Of a stretch of DNA of 10,589 bases, positions 7,204-10,589 are shown piece by piece (position 1 is the stretch's first letter; each line of letters begins with the position of its first letter). This DNA comes from DAOUCV01 sp034432095. GTDB lineage: Bacteria > Chloroflexota > Dehalococcoidia > Dehalococcoidales > UBA2162. Where the stretch lies: positions 1 to 10,589 of the forward strand of contig DAOUCV010000049.1 of assembly GCA_034432095.1 (NCBI GenBank). The letters are read 5' to 3'. The notes under the pieces were generated by a model. It did no database searches and was not told where the DNA came from. It saw only the letters and a program-made list of their open reading frames with translations. A program made the position numbers and the translations under genes.

Positions 7204-8376
7204 ATGCAGAAAACGGCAGGCAAAGGACTCGCCAGGGTAAAGGAAATTTACCAGAACCGTCCGCAGAGGGCAGAAGAACTGAAAGCGGAAGGTAAGAAGA
7301 TAATTGGTTATCTCTGTATCTATCCTGTTTTGGAGATGATGACCGCCCTAGGCCTGGTCCCTTACCGGATGCTTGGAGATATGGATGAACCAATAACCGG
7401 AGCAGATGACTACATGCCGACTATTGTTTGCCCTTTCCTTCGTAGCCTGCTGGACCTAGGATTGAAAGGCAGGTACGATTTCCTGGATGGGGTAGTTATG
7501 GCTCATGTTTGTGATGTTGGTGCCAGGATGGGCCACCTGTGGGATGTCGCCGTAAAGACGCCCTATTCCCATTTCATAGACACACCCCACACCATTCATA
7601 GACCAGCCCGGGAGCATTTTAAGGAACTGCTGAAGGACTTTCAAACAACCCTGGAATCCTTTACTAGCAAGGAACTTTCTCCGAAGAGACTCAGGGAAGC
7701 CATAAAAGTACATAACCAGCAGCGGGCATTAGTGCGCCAGCTGTATGACCTGAGAAAGTTTGACCCACCCCTCATCTCGGGAACAGAGACCCTACAGGTA
7801 ATGATAGCTTTGATGAGCCTCCCCGTAGAGGAAGGAAATGAAATATTGAGACAGGTCATAAGCGAAGTCAAACAGCGTAAGAACGGTCCGCAAAAGAAAC
7901 CAGCAAGGCTTCTTCTCTGGGGCAGTACCATAGACGATATAGCTCTTATCGAGATGATTGAGAGCCTTGATGCCAATGTAGTAATGGACGATACCTGTGT
8001 GGGCAGCAGAGCCTATTTTGCCGATGTCAAACTTACTGATGAACCTTTAGATGGTCTGGCTCACCACTATCTGGCGGAGCTTAAGTGCCCACGTACCTTC
8101 CGAGAAGACAACCCCGGCGGGACCAGGAAAGACTATAAGGCTGACCTAGAAGCTAGATTCGGGTACCTGGGAGACTATGCTAAAAACTGGAATGCTAATG
8201 GGGCGGTTCTTCAGGTAGCGAGATATTGCGATAGTCACGGCTACGAAGTGCCCCAGCTTAAGGACTATCTTGATAGCATTGGACTGCCCAATATATACCT
8301 GGAACATGACTACAGCAAGGCTGCCCTGGCTCCATTAAGGACGAGAGTTCAGACTTTCACTGAAATCGTTGGCTAA
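7204..8376 (+). CDS. 2-hydroxyacyl-CoA dehydratase / benzoyl-CoA reductase-like small subunit (HGD-D family)
   Basis: This is the partner of the preceding subunit; the two would form the heterodimer that binds the acyl-CoA substrate between them. The 390 residues match the length of BcrC/HgdB-type subunits. Motifs in order are IGYLCIYPVLEMMTALGLVP at 34-53, the cysteine in TIVCPFLRS at 73-81 (C76), the cysteine in AHVCDVGAR at 100-108 (C103), ISGTETLQV at 191-199, and the typical end motif RYCDSHGYEVPQLKDYLDS at 340-358 (C342) followed by GLPNIYLEHDY. C76, C103 and C342 are the expected three protein ligands of its [4Fe-4S] cluster. GGAGG (7191-7195) lies 8 nt before the ATG. The gap to the activator gene is 34 bp. 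The two subunits are clearly different in sequence, as in all known enzymes of the family. Confidence 0.92.
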   Translation: MQKTAGKGLARVKEIYQNRPQRAEELKAEGKKIIGYLCIYPVLEMMTALGLVPYRMLGDMDEPITGADDYMPTIVCPFLRSLLDLGLKGRYDFLDGVVMAHVCDVGARMGHLWDVAVKTPYSHFIDTPHTIHRPAREHFKELLKDFQTTLESFTSKELSPKRLREAIKVHNQQRALVRQLYDLRKFDPPLISGTETLQVMIALMSLPVEEGNEILRQVISEVKQRKNGPQKKPARLLLWGSTIDDIALIEMIESLDANVVMDDTCVGSRAYFADVKLTDEPLDGLAHHYLAELKCPRTFREDNPGGTRKDYKADLEARFGYLGDYAKNWNANGAVLQVARYCDSHGYEVPQLKDYLDSIGLPNIYLEHDYSKAALAPLRTRVQTFTEIVG

Positions 8377-8410
8377 AAGGCTACCTGCACAATGCTAGGG
8401 GATTATCAAC

Positions 8411-9217
8411 ATGGCCTGTTTCATGGGTATCGATATTGGTTCAGTGACGAGTAAAGGTGTTATCACCAAGGACGGAAAGCTTCTGAGCTACTACCTGCTT
8501 CCCACCGCAGCTAATTATAACCAGACGGCACAGAATTTAAGAGACGGACTCCTGGTTAAGACGGGGCTAACTCAAGAGGATATAGCTTTCACAGTAACCA
8601 CGGGCCACGGGGCTGGTATCATTCCTTTCAGTAATCAGCAGGTGGCGGACATACGATGCTGCGGGAGGGGGATAAACAGCATCTTCCCTTCGGTGCGGAC
8701 AGTCATTGATGTACAGGGGCAATCAAGCCAGGTAATTCGACTCAATGACAGAGGGCAGGTGATTAACTTTGTGGTCAGCGAGAAATGTGCCGCTGGTAGT
8801 GGACGCTTTCTTGATGTTGTTGCCAATGTCCTTCAGATAGAGCTTAAGGATATTGGTCCGCTCTCTCTCAAGTCCCGGAACCCGGTAACTTTCACTACAG
8901 GGTGCGCCGTTTTTGGAGAATCGGAGGCAATCTCCAGAGTAGCCGAGGGCATCCCGAAAGAAGATATCCTGGCTGGTATCCACAAGGCGCTAGCAGACAA
9001 AATCTCTGCTCTCGTTGACAGAGTCGGTCTGGAGGAAAGGTGCGCCATCAGTGGCGGCGGCGGTCTTAATATCGGACTTATCAAAAACATAGAGGAGAAC
9101 CTGGGTGTCCAGTTACTGGTGCCTCCCCAGCCCCAGATTATCAACGCTCTTGGTGCGGCTATAATGGCTGAGAGGGAATTTAATAAAAGGAGAGGACAAA
9201 ATGTCAGGGATACTTGA
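8411..9217 (+). CDS. Activator ATPase of the dehydratase (BadF/BadG/BcrA/BcrD, ASKHA fold)
   Basis: Activators of this family are [4Fe-4S] homodimers that hydrolyse ATP to push an electron at very low potential into the dehydratase ('archerase'). The 268-residue protein starts with GIDIGSVTSKGVI (6-18), the phosphate-1 motif, and keeps both cluster-bridging cysteines, C126 in EKCAAGSGRF and C165 in TTGCAVFGESEAIS, as well as the SGGGG motif (214-218). Length agrees with HgdC and BcrD, not with the longer BcrA. Two normally conserved spots differ: the phosphate-2 motif, usually DIGGQD, reads DVQGQS (100-105), and the usual CHARG motif reads CCGRG (83-87). AGGGG (8397-8401) precedes the ATG at 8411. 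The last 17 nt overlap the next gene. No second ATPase subunit is present in the window, so it probably acts as a homodimer, or possibly with an activator encoded elsewhere. Confidence 0.92.
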   Translation: MACFMGIDIGSVTSKGVITKDGKLLSYYLLPTAANYNQTAQNLRDGLLVKTGLTQEDIAFTVTTGHGAGIIPFSNQQVADIRCCGRGINSIFPSVRTVIDVQGQSSQVIRLNDRGQVINFVVSEKCAAGSGRFLDVVANVLQIELKDIGPLSLKSRNPVTFTTGCAVFGESEAISRVAEGIPKEDILAGIHKALADKISALVDRVGLEERCAISGGGGLNIGLIKNIEENLGVQLLVPPQPQIINALGAAIMAEREFNKRRGQNVRDT

Positions 9218-10403
9218 AGGTGTAAGGGTAATCTCTATGGGGCAAATCGTGGCTATTCCGGCAGCCAGTTCAACTTTAGCCGACTGGGGAGCTGATGTAA
9301 TCAAACTGGAACCCCTTACCGGGGAAATGCACCGCGGATTGAGGCGAGCCCAGGGAGTGGACACCGGTGAAATCAACTGGGTTATGCAGGTGCTTAACCG
9401 GAACCAGAGGGGAATGGCAATCGACCTGAAAAAGGAACCAGGTAGGGAAATCGTCTACAAGCTTATCCGGAATGCTGATATTTTCATGTCCAACTATGAA
9501 CGGCGTTCGGTTAAGAGACTGCAACTGGACTACGCCACTCTTCGGCAGATTAACCCCAGGCTTATCTATGCATTTGTTAGCGGCTACGGACCAGTTGGAC
9601 CGGACAGGGATGAACGGGGCTATGACTTCACCGCCGGGTGGGCCCGCTCGGGGATGATGTACTTGATAGGCGAACCGGGGACTCCCCCAGCCCCACAGCG
9701 TGTCGGTATGATAGACAGTGTGGCTGGAGCCCACATTGTTGGTGCTGTCTGTGCTGCTTTGCTACAGAGGGAAAAGACGGGCGAAGGACAGGAGATAGAA
9801 ATTTCACTATATCACACTGCCGTGTGGACCCTATGCGTGGACATACAGATGGCTCTATCAGGCCGAGAACCAGTCAAACACGACCGTACCAAAGCCCAGA
9901 ACCCACTATGGAATAGCTACCGCACCAAAGACGGCCGATGGTTCTGGCTGGCAATGCTCCAGTCTGACCCTGCCTGGCCTGGTTTCTGCCGGGCTATTGA
10001 GAAGCCAGAATTGGAAAATGACCCCCGGTTCAGTAACCTGGAAGCGCGTCGAGAAAACTGTGAAGAGCTGATTCGCATCATAGATGAAGTTCTTGCCTCT
10101 AAGACCATGAAGGAATGGGAAGAACGTTTCAGGGGAAATGACTGCCTGTACGGACGAGTCCAGACGCCTGTTGAGGTTACTACTGACCCTCAAGCTCTGG
10201 CCAATGACTTCTTTGCTGAAGTAGACTATGCCGGTGTAGGAAAAATTAAGTTAGTAACCACGCCGGTTAAGTTCAGCAGGAATCCCGCTTCATTGAGAAC
10301 TCCTTGCCCCGAACTGGGGCAACATAATGAAGAGATTCTCTTAGAGTTAGGCTATACCTGGGATGATATCGCCCAGCTAAAAGGGCAAGGGGTAATCCTG
10401 TAG
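9201..10403 (+). CDS. Family III CoA-transferase linked to the dehydratase
   Basis: This 400-residue enzyme has the standard length of the CaiB/BaiF family and probably loads the dehydratase substrate onto CoA, as FldA and HadA do in the phenyllactate and 2-hydroxyisocaproate systems. Signatures are LEGVRVISMG at 5-14, WGADVIKLEPLTGE at 29-42, GMAIDLKKEPG at 71-81, and RGYDFTAGWARSG at 139-151 with the catalytic aspartate D142. It lacks the N-terminal extension and the C-terminal RPVG(F/Y)DNE motif of the tandem pair at 993-3682, so it belongs to a different subfamily. The ATG at 9201 lies within the end of the activator gene, and AAGGAG (9187-9192) precedes it by 8 nt, which suggests translational coupling. 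The order large subunit, small subunit, activator, CoA-transferase puts all parts of a Fld/Had-like system in one transcript. The substrate acid is unknown. Confidence 0.93.
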   Translation: MSGILEGVRVISMGQIVAIPAASSTLADWGADVIKLEPLTGEMHRGLRRAQGVDTGEINWVMQVLNRNQRGMAIDLKKEPGREIVYKLIRNADIFMSNYERRSVKRLQLDYATLRQINPRLIYAFVSGYGPVGPDRDERGYDFTAGWARSGMMYLIGEPGTPPAPQRVGMIDSVAGAHIVGAVCAALLQREKTGEGQEIEISLYHTAVWTLCVDIQMALSGREPVKHDRTKAQNPLWNSYRTKDGRWFWLAMLQSDPAWPGFCRAIEKPELENDPRFSNLEARRENCEELIRIIDEVLASKTMKEWEERFRGNDCLYGRVQTPVEVTTDPQALANDFFAEVDYAGVGKIKLVTTPVKFSRNPASLRTPCPELGQHNEEILLELGYTWDDIAQLKGQGVIL

Positions 10404-10465
10404 AGAGAATTAAGGCGTGAATGACCTTCCCAGATTAACGACGTTTTGGCATAGTTATCGTAAAA

Positions 10466-10489
10466 CTAACATAACTGTTAGGAATTTTT
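10466..10489 (+). terminator. Weak intrinsic terminator candidate after the dehydratase operon
   Basis: CTAACA (10466-10471) pairs perfectly with TGTTAG (10476-10481) around a TAAC loop, and a run of five T residues ends at 10489. The stem is short and poor in GC, so termination would be weak. The T-run also belongs to the first copy of the 21-nt repeat. Confidence 0.3.
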
Positions 10490-10536
10490 GAAAATTAGAC
10501 TGTCTACAGCTATCTAATTTTTCAAAATTGGACTCT
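10483..10536 (+). repeat. Pair of 21-nt imperfect repeats 33 bp apart
   Basis: AATTTTTGAAAATTAGACTGT (10483-10503) recurs as a copy with 18 of 21 identical bases at 10516-10536, a period of exactly 33 bp. The core AATTTTTNAAAATT of each copy is itself nearly palindromic, so the two also form an imperfect inverted pair (15 of 17). A spacing of about three helical turns would put both copies on the same DNA face, as for paired binding sites of a regulator. The owner gene may lie beyond the right edge. A simple hairpin is the other reading. Confidence 0.55.
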
Positions 10537-10589
10537 TGGGAACTCGTTTAGCGGATAGGTAACCGACTTTACCATCCGGTTCTCCCACC

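Noticed and set aside
9276..9734. Minus-strand open frame of 152 codons inside the third CoA-transferase
   Set aside because: It is opposite a gene with clear family motifs and its translation has no recognisable domain, so it is a shadow frame.
10537..10589. Possible tRNA or CRISPR start at the right edge
   Set aside because: AACCG and CGGTT can pair near 10561-10581, but no cloverleaf or T-loop consensus is visible, and two repeat copies are too few to call a CRISPR array.

Overview
The window looks like part of the genome of an anaerobic bacterium with a balanced base composition. It encodes a radical-type 2-hydroxyacyl-CoA dehydratase/benzoyl-CoA reductase-like enzyme with its ATP-dependent activator, three family III (CaiB/BaiF) CoA-transferases, a four-cluster ferredoxin-like protein and a uroporphyrinogen decarboxylase-like (URO-D) protein. 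Perfect TTGACA hexamers with plausible -10 boxes and strong Shine-Dalgarno sites point to a bacterium with sigma-70-type promoters. Oxygen-sensitive enzymes combined with CoA-transferase and URO-D paralogues are typical of sediment or syntrophic anaerobes (Chloroflexota/Dehalococcoidia, Desulfobacterota, Peptococcaceae-type Firmicutes). Which of these it is cannot be decided from the sequence alone.

Layout. (1) 45-560, minus strand: a polyferredoxin. Its open frame extends back to 653, but a TATAAT promoter and an AAAGGAG ribosome site inside that extension argue for the GTG at 560. (2) 993-3682, plus strand: two adjacent, mutually similar CoA-transferases 5 bp apart, probably translationally coupled and possibly the two subunits of one heteromeric enzyme. 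(3) 3683-4031: no intact gene, but the region reads as the 3' part of a decayed gene spread over three frames. (4) 4024-5331: a URO-D family protein whose ribosome site and start codon lie inside the end of that remnant. (5) 5332-5807: a long non-coding gap ending in a very good promoter. (6) 5808-10403: a tight four-gene operon holding the large and small dehydratase subunits, the activator ATPase and a third CoA-transferase. (7) 10404-10589: a weak terminator candidate and a pair of 21-nt repeats exactly 33 bp apart.

How the genes may work together (inference). The last operon has the same components as the characterised Fld and Had systems for 2-hydroxyacid reduction (CoA-transferase, activator, two dehydratase subunits). 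A CoA-transferase would load a carboxylic acid onto CoA, the activator would fire one low-potential electron into the dehydratase using ATP, and the dehydratase would eliminate water or reduce its substrate. The ferredoxin-like protein upstream is a plausible but unproven electron carrier. The tandem CoA-transferases and the URO-D protein probably serve a related acyl-CoA or corrinoid step, and the substrate cannot be named. The most unusual points are the altered nucleotide-binding motif of the activator, the decayed gene in front of the URO-D gene, and the helically phased repeat pair at the right edge.
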